A stretch of 64,000 bases of DNA from Anisakis pegreffii. Lineage: Eukaryota > Nematoda > Chromadorea > Rhabditida > Anisakidae. Below the pieces are notes generated by a model. That model worked only from the letters and a program-made list of their open reading frames with translations, had not been told where the DNA came from and did not search any database. The stretch lies in NCBI GenBank assembly GCA_035041965.1, contig JAPYMA010000330.1, positions 120,575-184,574 of the forward strand. Direction: 5' to 3'. A program made the translations under genes and the position numbers. Of the stretch, positions 30,501-45,500 are shown in pieces. Positions within the stretch are counted from its first letter, which is position 1, and the number at the start of each line of letters is the position of its first letter.

Positions 30501-33500
30501 ATTATTTGAAGTTTTAACCCCAAATGAATTGACCTGAATAATTCAACATCCGAAATACCAAGAAGCTTACTATATATTTACAAACCCCACTGAACAGCTA
30601 CAAAGTAAGCACGAATGCAGCTGCGCAGCTTTCAGCCTCAAATATACATCGGAGTGGATGAAGAACACTCGGAAGAAGCTAATGTATTCAACTTAAAAAC
30701 ACTGACATTCATACCAAAAAGCTAAAACTCAACAACAGAACGAACTCTTGAATGAAATCAAGATGAAGCATCGAAAATTGACTTCATCAAGTGAAGAAAA
30801 AAAGATGTAGGAGACGGAAAAATGTAAATATAGCGATTGTTCTGATATGAGGAATCAAGGAATTCTGTGCAAAAAAGCGGCACCATATTGAAGTCTGGAG
30901 TTTCCTCCACACTTTCTAAAAATGATTTTCAATTTCAGTGAAATTCAAGAAGAAATTCAATCTAAAAATATCTGACTCGATTATCCCATTTAATACGGCT
31001 AGGATATCGATGAGTTTGCGCAGTAACAATTAAGTTGAAAATTGTGAAGCTTATAACTTTATAATTTTATAAAAATTATAAGCTTACGACTTGCGGTTCG
31101 TTTACAATGTTTGCAAATGATAGAGTAAACTTGCAATGTTTGCAAGTTGTGTTTGCAAATGATAAAACTATCAAAAATTTATTAGCACTATCATGAATGG
31201 GTGAATAATAGTTAGTGACTAGTTTCGTTGAATTGAAACGACAAGAAGAAAATGTGTGCATTAAGAAATAAATCTAAGGACGCCGAATGAATGGAATTTC
31301 AGATAACAAGCAGCACCACGTTGAACAAACTTACAATTGACATGCGGTGTATGAACGAGATTTAAAGACTTAAACAATGAGGCACTATTATAAAATATTT
31401 TGATGATCTAAGATTGTGATTAGAGAATGTCACAATGAGAACTGATTGAATGAAATATGTGCATTCTGAGAAGTGGCAAAGAAAACTAAAAGAATGAATT
31501 TCTCAGATGAAGGGAATGTGAAAAATGTGGACTAATCAAACTATGAAAATAACGGCATTCTGTGATTGTGAGAGTTGGTGACATTCAAACGATGTGCGCA
31601 TGCGTTTGGAAAATAATTTTACTATTATAATTAGGCGCACGTTATTTCAACAATTGCATATGTAGGTTAATGTGGAAAGTACATCAAACCAACTTCTTTT
31701 CAATCAGATCACTCAATTCGTATGCTCATTGCTAAATTATGCCTTATTTTAGTCAATAGCAATGTGCTGAATTGAAATATAACGCCGTCTAGCAAAACGC
31801 ATCGTCTTGCTGCCAGAAGGGAACACTCTTCCCACACATACATTACAAAGGTACATGTCTATGACTACAGAAGTAATGCTAAACGTATTGATTATATTGA
31901 CAATTCGAGGATAATTTACTGAAGCTCAGCTATGTGCTGATTATATTGATTACAGCTATGAATTTAGTCATTCAGATATACCTAGCTGTATAAAAATATC
32001 GATGAATACAAAATTACCAGCAAGTTCAACTGGTAATGCACATTTTTTGATTTGCACTCAAACTTATATCACTCACATTCAGAATGTTTCTTTCGGCAGT
32101 AAACAGTTCAACGAACTGAATCATCAGAACGATTCATTTCTACTGCGTCAAACGATAATTTTGCAGTCAAGTTGAACACATACCAATTACGTTCACATGC
32201 TATTTCCATCTGATCAAAGAAATGTACTTCTTAAAGTTCTCCTTTAAAACTCAGTTGTGAACAGTTCTTCTTCGAAAGGACAAGTTTACACATAAAATTG
32301 ATTGACGACTAGCAAACATAGCTGATTTTCCAGATGAACGTGTCTATCTCACTCCCGACCCTAACACTTCACATCAAAATGTAACAAACAATTTCCCTCA
32401 AGTAATGAACCACGAATGAATCAATCAAACCAAGATGCACCTAACCAAGTAAGTGCTCTTTGTATTGAGTAACTCTTATTTAATCTGTTCGTTTGAGAAG
32501 TAGTGATAAAATTAATGTAACAAACAGCAGTTGTATTGGAAGAGAGAAGAGTGAGGGACATGGAGGCAACAATATCCATTCGAATGAACAGTTGTTGTTT
32601 AAGAATGGAACTGCTGAAACCACTTCTAATTTATTGTCGTCGTCAATTCAGTGAGTTCGTTCGTCCTCTGAATGCTGATGACGGTTATAAAATGGCACAT
32701 AGCCACTGAATACGAACAGCTCCAATCAAAATGCTTTTTTCACATTCTCAACTTATCTTAAAGAGAATATAGCACTTGCGTGACGCAATTTCTCACAGAA
32801 TCACTTTCATTCTTCGCAGTTCGCTGACTTATAAGTGAACATGAACATTCATATCTTCTTGCAGAAATACAATGAAACATAAAGTGCTGTAGATATGTTA
32901 AGAGAAAGAGAAAAAAAGAGATAATAATGTAACAAAAAACTATTCAACTGCAATTTGCTTTATAAGCAGTAGACAAATTTTGGACGGACTACAAAAACGT
33001 TACCAATAGAATGAAAGCTTCCTCGTCAAAAGAAAGCGAATCGAAATCATAACAAACATTATTTCAATGATACACATAATTTTATCATGAATTACTAATT
33101 TTATCACAATCTTATCATTTTTCTCAATGTTACATATAATTTTATCATGAATTCGTAATTTTATCACAATCTTATCATTTTATTTCATTACCTTACGCAT
33201 TGTTTTATTGCGAATTTTCAACTAGCAGTGGCATCATGTGCTCATCACTACTACTACTTTCAAAAAAAGGAACACTTCAAATGTCAATGAAAGATCACAA
33301 ATCAAATTAATCGCTCGTCGAAGATCGTAAACGAAACGCTACCGTTTGAGTGGTTAGCAATTGATCTTCGAATAAAAAGTCACAAATCCTATCATTGCTA
33401 TAAAATTGCTTGCTTGAATTTGATCACTCTTTGAATCGCATTAGAATATTCTTTTGATGAACACGTGATAATATTCATTTATCTTCAAATAAACATGAGA

Positions 33501-36500
33501 ATTATGGAGTTTGGGAGTGATTTAACGAACTGACGTATATATGGTACTGTCAAATTGCTTTGTTTCAGTTTTTTTCTGACAATTACTTCAACTGAAATCA
33601 TCTTTACAAATATCCCCCTCTAAATGCTCCACTTAAACACAAAAGATTTTGATAATGATCACCAGAAATCCAGTTTATGGTCTAGCTCTGATTATCATGC
33701 GAGATTATATAACTCAACTGTATCATTCGATTGTAACAATATTTCAGCATGTAATAAGATGACTGCAATAAGCTCACATCTTATTTGCTCGCTTGTGATA
33801 CGAATGAAAATTTCTTTCCGATAAACATAAAGCTGGTTTCCTTCCGTCTGTCTATGTTGTCCTTTTCGTTAACGATAACATTTTCATTATGATCTCCAAC
33901 ATAAATATTATTATCTAATGGTAACAAATACACATCGCGCGCAAATACACATAAATTCTCATATTTGTCGTTTATCGCTGCCATTCCCTCGAAAGTGTGT
34001 TCTCCGCTGTCAACAGATAGACAAGCAACGCACATTGATGAGATGAGATGAGAGTGCAAAAAGCAGAGAAGAACAACGCTTGGAAGCGAGCAAATTGATC
34101 AAATATCGCAGCAACTGTGACGAAATGATGAAAGAATTTATGACTGGCAAGAGTAGATAATGGATGGTATGTGAGGGTTGAAAGAAAACAACCAGAGAAG
34201 TGCATCGCAATAATAATTTTGAATTGGTGCTGCTTATCAAATGTCAGTCGCCGTGTTATGATGCCACATTTTAAGGGCGCTATACCACATTCTCGCTAAC
34301 AACATTCGTCATATAATTTGAGTGGTTGCGGTTTGTGAACATACTCATATTTCACTTCATTGACAACATTCTCTTTCAGGAACACTCTCATAGAAATAAT
34401 AAGTCAACTCTTACCAACCTAACTGTTACACATATAACAGACATTGTATTCAAAGTTTGAGTTTTTTTTTTAATTCGCTTTTTTTTGAGACTAAAAGATA
34501 CTGAGAACATGCCATGAGATCAGAAATATGTCGATAACCTCCAAATTTCGATGGTCAACAACAAGTGGAATCTGAACCAACTGATCAGTTTGTTAACACC
34601 GAGAAACATCTTCCGGTTCCTGACCCTGATGACGACGAAATGCGATTACATTGAAAACGTATAGGAAAATTCTGAATAGAATGTATAATGATGAAAAATG
34701 AACTGAGCAGTCGACATGGATCCATTATCAGAAGGAACTAATCTCTAGGCACTTGCATTAATTTTGTTTCGAACACTGCTAAATCAAAAAACGACTATCA
34801 AAAAGTTTGTAATTTGAACTTTCCGTCACAAGAAGACAACTTTCATTTCAAGAAAAGATTATTCACAAAGCAGAGATCAAAAACTCTACGTCACGTTTTC
34901 TGAAATGATAAAAAAAATTCACAATCGACCTAAAATTAGACTGCTTTATGGTCAGACGACTAACAAGTGATGCTTGATCTAATCTGCAACATTTGATTTA
35001 GCAATATGACAGATGCACTTCACTTCTATCTAAAAACAAATCATTGACAGCACGAGAGAGAAAACTCTGATTCACAATAATAGATTGTTAGCAACTTGAT
35101 GGCATGCATCAATCACTGAATGTAACAAAAACGTTCGTTCCCTTCGTTTGTCAACAACAAACTGCGCGTATATAAATTGCAAATTTGTTTTAATTTCCCA
35201 TTCCGCACAAACAAACACTGTTCACGTGCACTCTCACAACCACTATTCTCACGTACTTTTCAATAACGCACACAAATCTGTGGCTAGTTGACTATTGCTC
35301 GATGAATCGCATGTTCGATCGACGTAAAAAATGTTGAATTAATTAGCTGAAATGCTACCGAACCAACCAAAAACTCTTGAGTCTCTATCTGGCCCAATAC
35401 ATTTCAATAAAACGTCTTCTTCATCTCTTCTAGTCCTTCGAACAACTTACGATAATTTGCACTAATAGCAGAGTTTCTAACACTTTTAGGGAGCAATCTT
35501 ATTCCACTACACTTCCAATTTACGCCATTCGCAACACATTTTATCACATGCATATGAAAACTCATAAATTACTGACGTACTGTTGACATTAACAAAACAA
35601 AATTCATCTCAATCTCCTTTTCACGGTTGCTTCGCACATGTTCCATTACTCGTGTCACCATTATTCCATCTCATGATGAAGTTTAAACAAAGTTTTCGCA
35701 AACTACACTTCCATTGGTACCGTCGAATCGGAAACTTGGCCAGGCTAAAACCGGATGGAGTAGTATTTGCTGACCAATTTCGCAACTCTATCTACTTCAT
35801 AATGTTATAAAAATTGTATGTTTACACGATGTTCACGTAAACCATTTCAAAATAGAAATAGCGTCGATGGTTGAATATGAATCAGTGCTCAAAGCAGAAT
35901 GCAATAAAAATTTTCCGAAACATCAACTTCACAACGCTACAATCCAACGAATCATAAGTAGGAAATTTTCTCGCTCAAATAATATCGCCAACTTCCGTTA
36001 ACATTCCAAGATTCCCTGGTCCCTTCTTTTGGAGATCATGAACAAATTGAGAAACGCGATTAGATTCGAAAAACCCGTTTTTTTCCCATCTCAAATAAGT
36101 TCAGTGCACATAAATCAATCAATTGGTGATTAATTCTAGCAATAGATCAATAGCTGGCTGACGCCAAAAGTGCAGCAACGCATTTTACAACAAACGATTG
36201 GAATCTGAAACATATATCGCTACGTTTTTTACTTCAACTCGTTTATTCATCACACATTCTCGAAAGTTTAAAGAGATAGATCCTCACTGCACAACTTTAA
36301 CTTTCAAACCATCACAATTCTAATTATGACCCTTAACACGGTTTTACCAATGCATTCACATTTTTTCGACGTAATGACTCGTGGATAAACCCACGTGAGC
36401 TAAAATTAGATCAGATAATATTGTAGTTACGATTATAGATAGTTGCGTACGTATCCGCTTGTAGAGATTTAGAAACAAGACATATGGATAAGAAATGTTT

Positions 36501-39500
36501 CAGTAGGAAAAGAAAGCTAACGGATTAGTGTTCGATCTAAAATGATGAAAACTGCGCGTCATTGAATTGAGACGAGAATGCGTGTTATTAAGAAATAACA
36601 TCCATAGATCATACTGACAAGAAATCGCGGAATAATAACATCGTAAATGAGACTTGAAGAAAGTAATTGAATCACGATAATTTCAATGAACAATGAAAAC
36701 ACCAATAAGAATGAAGGCTAAATGAACGAAAAACGAATTACCAAATCAATATTAAGCATGCCATTTGCGGACGAAACACTGGATCGTCCAGAAGTAGAGG
36801 AAATTGTTGTGGGCGAAGTACGACTGAGTGGACCTCGGGTGATCAGCCATTGTAGCATACCGGCAGGCATGGGTGGAGGAGGTATATGAGTGGGTATTGG
36901 CATCATAGGGATTTGACGGCTGTTTGGTGTTTGGAACGGATTTAGTACAGCGTGATGGGGCATTTGCAGCGATGTAGTCGCCATTTTTATCAGTGCACTT
37001 AATTATTCAGCAAAAATAAATGATGGTTGTTGCAGCAAAAAATATCACAACCAATTGATATTTCGTACAAATCAAAGAACGAGTACGTAATGAGATTGAT
37101 TTGCAGAGTAGCAATAACAAGTTCAATTATGTTATCACTAACAAGTAACAAATAACAGTAGCAACAATCCAAGGACTTTAAACAATGTCCAACCAATATA
37201 TTTAGTACCAGAATGAATATTTAAAAATTACAATCTGATGTGTTTCAATTATCAACAAAAATCAACAGTGTTTACTTTGAATGTTTTTCGATAGCTGGCG
37301 GTAAGCCAGCAGCAGCCAATGCAGTTGAAAGAAACAATTCAAAATATTATCGAAAACAAAAATGTGAACAGTGCTGCGATGATGAGATGGGCTTGCACGC
37401 TCACCGAGAGACGAAGAAACGAGAATAGTAAATAAATCAGACTATTTGTTAGCGAGCAGACGAATCGCTTTTAAGAATGAGCAAATAGTGTAGATCGTAT
37501 TTCGACTGTTTTCTGATGATAATGACGATGATGAGTTGCGATGGCTGAAGGTTAAAGAGGTTTTTTTGTTGATAATGTGAATGCAATATGAATGGATGCA
37601 ATCAACGAAAATATTCTATTTGTTCAGCGAGGAAATAATGCGAATGAAAATTAGGAGTAATACGCAAAGTACTCGCACTCATTCAATCTAATTGTCACTG
37701 AAAAACATTCGTCCACTTCACAGATTATCGATGAAAACTGTGGAATATTTTAGGAGGAATGATGACGAATCGTTTGTTCACATGAAATGTGCGTGAGTAT
37801 GATAACAGCTGGAAAGTGGATGAATTTTTTTGGAAGATGGGAGCAGTTTAGAGAACTTCTTGACGATCGAAGCAATCGAATGTATTTGTTGAAAATAATT
37901 AGAGTAACAGCAACATGCAATACTATTGAATAACAGTAACAGTTGTGGCGACAAACACTGCCGTGGATTGTAAACGTGTGCGCAATACAATACGATATCT
38001 GAATTATCAATGTGAAATGATATGATCAAACGTTTTCGTAGCGATGACGACGACGCTTATACTTTGGCTTGCAGTTTCATTCGGAAAACGAAAACGCCAA
38101 GTGAAGAGCGAAGTTAGAATGATATAGTGCTTCTGATGAGGGCACGGGCGTTCCGTAGTAGACAGCAGTGGTTTGTTAGAGGCGAAGAGGGAGTTGCTAG
38201 ATACGATGACTCGAAACAAGAGAGAATGAAAAGGATGAGGGTAACGTGTCGTTGAGCGATGCTATTATAAACACGATAACTATTATATAATATCTATACA
38301 TATTATATGTACATATATTTATAAGATGTCTCTTTATAGAATGCACTTTGCACAGTGTTCCAGTGATATCGAAAGAAAAAAGCAAGCAGCAGTGATAAAG
38401 GAGAGAAGAGGAAGTTAAAAAGATATATTTACGCGATGAATTCGAAGGGATGTTTGATGTTATCAAATGATAATGATAAATGACAAAGAAAGGCAACAAA
38501 GTAGTAGTATTGCAACCTATAGATTGTCATCAGTCAGCTAGTTAAACGAGACATGCGGATAGACGAATGAATGAGAAGAAATACACCATCGTAATATACG
38601 AAAATCATCATCGCCGACAGTAGACAACTAGTAGCATTTTGAACACGACTGAAAGTGCACACATCACACGACTATGGAGGAGAGCAAAGGGAGAATATTA
38701 TACATGACCAAGATTGAATGAAATGAATGATCAAATGAAGCAATATACGACATGAAACAGACGATAATGAATGGAATTTCATGTGAATCAATTTCAAAAA
38801 AAAACTTAAGAAATTTAAATCGTATTGATAACGTAATGTGGACAAACAATAGATCATAGGCATACGGGCTTAAGTTCACAATTAAACAATCACATTTCGG
38901 CATTCTGGTCGAAGATATTAAACTAAAGAACATAGGAACACTCAGATAAACGCCCAAATTATGAATGCTATTACAGAATGATATGTAACCCTCTACTTGG
39001 AAGTATCAGCAGATACTTATCCATGCACAACGCACAGTTTATAAATAAGCACACATAAATTTGTGTGTATATAACTGAAATCTATTGTAATCCACCGTCA
39101 CTCATATGAATACATCTGCGTGATTCAATGGATATCACTGCATGTTTTTCCCTTCTCTCTTGGCAGTGAATATATAAATTAAATTCCCATCGAACATGAA
39201 ACACAATAGACTCTTCATATGTTTGAAGTATACCTACCTATGCAACCAATCAAATATTGCGCTAGATGGATTAATAATATTCTGACTAGACGGCAAGTAC
39301 CGAATGTAATATAACTGATCGAGAGTTGATCACATTTTATATACGAATAGCATTTAGTATCTATTTGTCTATGGATCATTGAATGCTGTATGCAATCAAC
39401 GAAAATATTTAGCATCTATTTGTCTATCATTCATGTGAATATGAAAGATAGACAAATAGATACTAAATATTTTAGATACTAAAACTCAATCCTTTTACAA

Positions 39501-42500
39501 GCATTATGCCAACGGTTTTATTACCATATCTCATTTACTTGCAACATCGATGGAAAACTATTATAATTTACAAAAAAGTGATCATTGGAGCTGGAAAAGT
39601 TGTTTAAAGGAACTAAATACAGTTTAAAGGAACTAAATACAAAGCGATCGCAGGTGGGTTTGTGCGATTGGCAACCTTGTTAATTAGACAATTCAAATGA
39701 CATTAACTAATTTTATCGTGCAATAAATCTCGCATTACGGCTCGATATGAATAAGCTCAATCATCTGAAAGCATAAATCATCTCTCTCTCTCTCTTTCAA
39801 ACACTCGTTTATTCATTCTACTAAAAAAACTTTCACACGTCTTCACTACCGAAGTCTTTATAATCCCCTCGTCTTTGTACAGCTTATAAAAAATTTATAT
39901 ATTTGAAAATGCCACAAAAACCTGAACTTTATAGTCATATGAAAATGCAGTAATGTCCTAGCACAACTTTTCTGACCAATCGAAGATAGCACTCTCAATT
40001 ATTTCAATCCACAACTGCTACCAATTTTGGGGAACAGTTGAGTTACACCATCAGACAATTACTGCCGCATTATCATAAAATCAAATAATCATAATCCTTT
40101 AACATCGATAACATTCTTTGCCTGAAGTAACGTTTGCATGAGTGATACCAGTAACGAAACGGTTGAATCGGTGGATCGTTCTAGTAGCTTGTTTTGTAGC
40201 GGTTTGAGATAAGGTAGAAATTGCAGCGATCGTTTCTTAATTATATTGTTCTATTGCACTGTTCTTATTATTTCCAGTCTTTTCTTTTCTGTTCTACCTT
40301 ATCTGAATTGTCCCCTCTCCTCTTTACAAAATGTAAAATGATTGAAATTCACTCGATACAAATATGTACACCTGTACGATATACAGCCAGTGTTACGCAC
40401 AAAATACCTATCGAAAGTATTGAATTTGCACAATCGAATAACAATTAATTTATTCAGCTTTCAACAATAAACATTCTATGAATTGTTTCACAATCACTTC
40501 GATCAATCTCCCGCCACTTTTTGATAGATTACTCTAAAAAGACGACGAAGAGACAAGTGATGTCGTTTTCGTCAAAGTTTTGATGTGATGATGATGCTTT
40601 TTCAGCGTTTCTTTCCCCTTTTCAAAGCCAACAACGACCGCTATCCATCGATCCATCTAACTATTTACACTTCAAACAATTCACACACAATTCATTCTAA
40701 CCCATTGAAATACTCATCTTATACGAATATCCCATCCTTTTGATGAAATGAAATGATATTCATAACTATATGATATCAATGAACTCCAATACAGAGCAAA
40801 CGATCGCTCTCATTATTTATTTACCTTTATAACAATATTTTAGTTACTCAGCTGCAGTCTGACCCTATCAGCTGACCTTTGTCGGTGGATGCTTGAATAC
40901 ATATTATGCTCACTCAATCGAGAATGATCCTACATGCAAATTACAAATTACAAAACTGACTGTTTTCTGTACAAACCGTAATGAGAATGCTCGAATGTTT
41001 GAAGAATTTAGGTGAGAATATCGATGACTAGGCCAACAAAAAAGACTACAACTAAGAATGGCCTTTCCTTGAGGGAAGACCTCGCTTCCCTCGTGTCCAT
41101 CATTATACGAGTGCCCCAACTGTCTCAATACAGCAATAAAATGTGCGACTGTATTGCTTGATAGTGAATGATATGTGTCATGAATAATAAACCCTTTTGG
41201 TGCATCTACTTTCTTACCCATTCGATTTTCACAGATTCACGGAGGACATAAATCTACTGAACATATCCAAAAACGTCTACATATTGTAAATTTATACAAT
41301 ATAACATCCAATAAATAACGAATCTCAAGGATGGTTCATCAAAACATTGATCATCATAATATGCGAATCAACACTCACAGGCTCGCACACACATACAAGT
41401 ACTCTCATCTTCATCAAGGCCGTGTGTTCACTTAACTAACTCTTCATTTACCCTTAAATTATTATTCCAAGTACTAATCACCGAACTGCTCAATTTGTGC
41501 CCATAATAGCTTTTGTTTCACACAGTACCCTCCTCGCTCATGTATTTATTTTTTACCAGCCTCAATCATAATCTTCTCTTCAGCAGCTTCCTATTCCGAT
41601 TTCGTATCAATTGCACTCGAACGCCAGATGATTGTGCACAAAGTTTTTCCGAAATCAATCAGAATTCGTCATAAAACGGACCGACCCTTTATAAAAAGTT
41701 ACGGCATCGATGACACTAGTGTTCTGATAACTAGATAACAACTGAATCCTTTTTAATGAATAATCACTCACCAACAGCACACCTTTCCAATACGTTCCCC
41801 TGAATGGCACAAATAATGTAAATGTTTCTATCATCTTATCAAAAAACATGTTACTGAAGTTCATTCCATACAGAATTGTAACACAGGGAAAAAATCAACC
41901 AAAACCAGTTTTTTGGACATACTTTTGAGTGCATGATGAATAAGTACAATACAAATTGGCTGCGAATAGGAACAAGGTGGGAGAATGGATTCGATTCATA
42001 CGCAGATCAACTTCATTCGTTTCGAAACTTTATGATGAATTATTTCGTTGGTCACTTTTTCTTTTCCCTTCTTTTCAACGAGAAAAAGTTTTGTCCTCCT
42101 AACGCCACCTATCTTGTTTGAAGATCTATCCACGTCTCAATTTAAAATGAAAAATTATCAAGTAGACACACATCAATTAATTGGAAATCATCTCAGCTCA
42201 AAGTCATCTCAAGTCTGTATTAACAAAAAAAAAACAATTAATTTACCGAATGATAGCAATTTACCGAATTCGACCACTTAAAAACGATAAAACTGATCAA
42301 CTTTTCTTCTTCTTAACAAAACTAAAATCGAACTAAAACAAATGTGAATACAAAGAAATCATTCATTTATTTTACATCTAACACATAGAATGCCCCTATT
42401 CTGCTATTTGGTGCACGCCTGAAGGCGATTCCGAATGAGATTTACCGAAAAAGGAACGAAAATCACTGTTTGACCAACTCACAAATGCAACCAAACATCT

Positions 42501-45500
42501 ATTTATTCATCTCCCACCACAGATAGCACGTGGAAACTAACATAAATCAGTTCCTTGTTCATTTTTCAATCAAACAAAAATATCGTAATCATTGGTGACC
42601 CCAATCGTTTGACAACGGCTGAACAGCCGCCAACTGATTCAACTGTTGACATTTTTCGATGAATGTTTTCGGTTCATGCAAAACAAGCGATCTGCCATTA
42701 ATAATGATAACAATAATAATAACAAAACAATTTCATTGGCAATGAAATTTTTTACACTTTACCGAAAAAGTGAATATGTCAACAGTTTGAATTAAAAGCT
42801 TGCATGTGCAGCAGACGTGTTCAGTACACAACTAATACGCAAGAATCATGATGTAATCCGACGGTGTGTTTTGTTGTGCAATTTGCAAATGAACAATGTT
42901 TGGTCGATGTACTTGACACGAGTTTACTGATTTTCTGATGAAAAATGCGAGAGAGCAAATGAAAAACACTCTCGATCGGTGGTTCCCATATGTCCCATCA
43001 GTTGAAATTTGTGTGATCTTAATGCATTTTTACTCTTATTCGATGAAGTCAGAATCATCTGCCGGTTTTACAAGATTAAAGGAAAGACCAATATGCACGA
43101 TTGCATAAAAATTACTTGTTTCATTCCAAAAAACATTCCGCGTAAAAACCAGCCACTTTGAAACGAGATACCTATGGTGATGATGTGACAGCACAGAGAA
43201 AGATGTAAGCGTTTGATGATTTTGACATAAATGAATCTAAGATAATGAATGAATCGTATCGTGTGTAAAAGCATTACTGCAGAGACAAAACACTCCGAGT
43301 TTTAGTGTTATAATATCGAATAATGGTTTTATTGATATCTTTATATGGTAGCACTCAACAGCTTCCCATTGATGCTGATATGTCACATGCATCAATGGCG
43401 AAATCAAAACAAGAAACCCTTAACCCCTCTCATATCAGCTGTATAAACCACCTTCTAGAAGGTGAAAATACAATGTTTGTATTCGTTACATCCTTGGAAT
43501 TTTCATAATTGTAAACATTCCACTTGTGATCCCTAATGCTCAAACATTGCGAATATTGATGCCAAATATTTGTTTTAGTGTTCCTTTCACTCAATTCTCC
43601 TCAACCCCACAAAAAAAATGTCAACTTCAAATCACAATCCTTCCGAAAGTGAATAACAAATGAAAATACCAAAAATCACAAATATTGATACGTAAACATT
43701 GATAAATACTGATACGCAAATTATGATCAATCACACATGCCTTTAAGCAAAAGAATGGATGAGAGCAATTCTTAGCGTGCTATCATTGTGTGACGAACGA
43801 AGATTCAGAATTGAAGTGCAAATTCAAAGACAAAACAATGAGATTGAATGTTTAAAAAATAATAATTGAATGTCGTGCAAACAAAGCGATATTTCAGCTC
43901 AAAAACGACATACCTCACTTCGTGCACTCGGTGAATCGGCTGGCTTATATGCTGTATCATTTGTAACAATATTACCAATTTGTTGCTGAACGGTTGTTGC
44001 AGACTGCTCAGAAATTGTTGAGAGATTATTAGCGTTATTGTGATTTGCAGCATTTGAGTTCTGAATGGGTGACGAAAGCTTATTGATGGCTGTCATTTCA
44101 ACTTCATCTGACCAACTGAATGGTGCTTCTTCGGTATCTAATTTCAATACACCGTCCAATTTCTTTGTGGTTGACGTTGCCTTACGAGATTCATCATCAC
44201 CACAAACCTTTGTTAGATTAACAGCTGCTTGTTGTGCTTTCGCCTTAAATAAATGAACAATGCAGTCATTCGGTCAGTGTCACTAACTGCTTTCATTACG
44301 CATTGCAATCAATGATAAACGAATCCATTTCTTAATACTCTACTTGCAAATTGTGCTATCCTAGCATGACTATGAAATGGTCAGATACTTTTACATAGAG
44401 TTCATTTCTCATCAAGAGACAATCCGAAAAGGAAGTGTAATATGCCACACCATACAAGCCAGTAATCGTTTACTACTCACAGCACCACCTCAAATAAAAG
44501 CGCACAACATCTGTGAAGTGATCACACAATGAAGATGCACTTATAAAAATGCTAACGAGTGCCTCACATTCGCGTTAATTACATGGCAAAACAGCTATCT
44601 CGGTAATCGTGTTACACAACACAACTCTAATATTTTATGCACATCCGAACAACACTGCTGAGAAATATACCATTCCACTAAAAGATAAAATTGGAGACAG
44701 CTAGCTTGAATACGCTATAAATCAGAAGCTTTAAGGAGAAGACGTCTATTTTGACTACTTCCATATGGTAGCATTTTCGTTGAATAACAATGAATTTAAA
44801 AAATCAGTCAAAATATTCATACTATTTGACGAAAATTATCAACTCAACTAAAAGTAAATTCTCATTAAGCGAAATTCTCAAAATTGAATTCAACCAAAAG
44901 CACCATTCGATGAAACAGAACTATGACAATTTCAAAAAACTTGTTGCATTCGCTATTTCTATGAGAATGCACCAATACGAATGTGTATGCTTGAATTCAT
45001 TTCAACGATTCATTTGCAATTGTTGAGCATCAACAATCATTCATCTCAGCTGAGATAGATCTTCTGAACAAAATATTTCATCATAAAAAACGGCGAAAGA
45101 GGAATAAAATAAACAAACATGGAAGACGTTCTTTTTGTGAAGAATCAATATTTAAGTTTACTTTCGCTTTGAGAAAAACATCTTAGAAGCGATAGAGAGG
45201 AGAAGATTCTTCAATAAAACAAAGTTTGAAAAGTTATTTATGTATGTACCAGTGATGAGTCATTACATTATTTAAAAAATCATCATAATAATAACTCTTT
45301 CACTTTCACTGCATTCAGCTAACTATTTCACATGCATCTTGTAAAATCCAATTTTTGACTTGAATCCACTATCAATTTTGCCGCAGTTCAAAATTGCGTA
45401 TGACAAGGAGTTTCTGAATGAGTGTATTTTGCGTTGATGTGTTGCATAATCTGCTCATACCACTATTAACTCAGAATACAGCAGAACTAATTAAAATGAA

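Larger units (their letters stand above)
30110..36741. other. Large akap-1 intron
   Basis: A 6.6-kb intron. It holds an AT-rich palindromic patch near 31049-31086, a 60-base tandem duplication at 33061-33180, and a coding-like minus ORF at 33781-34059 described separately. No transposase or other recognised gene was seen. Confidence 0.5.
36985..43913. other. Largest akap-1 intron
   Basis: A 6.9-kb intron with a hairpin-forming inverted repeat (39403-39472), a 20-base tandem duplicate at 39601-39640, a CT simple repeat near 39781, a 16-base palindrome at 43449-43464 and the coding-like minus segment at 40990-41130. No recognised gene. Confidence 0.5.
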
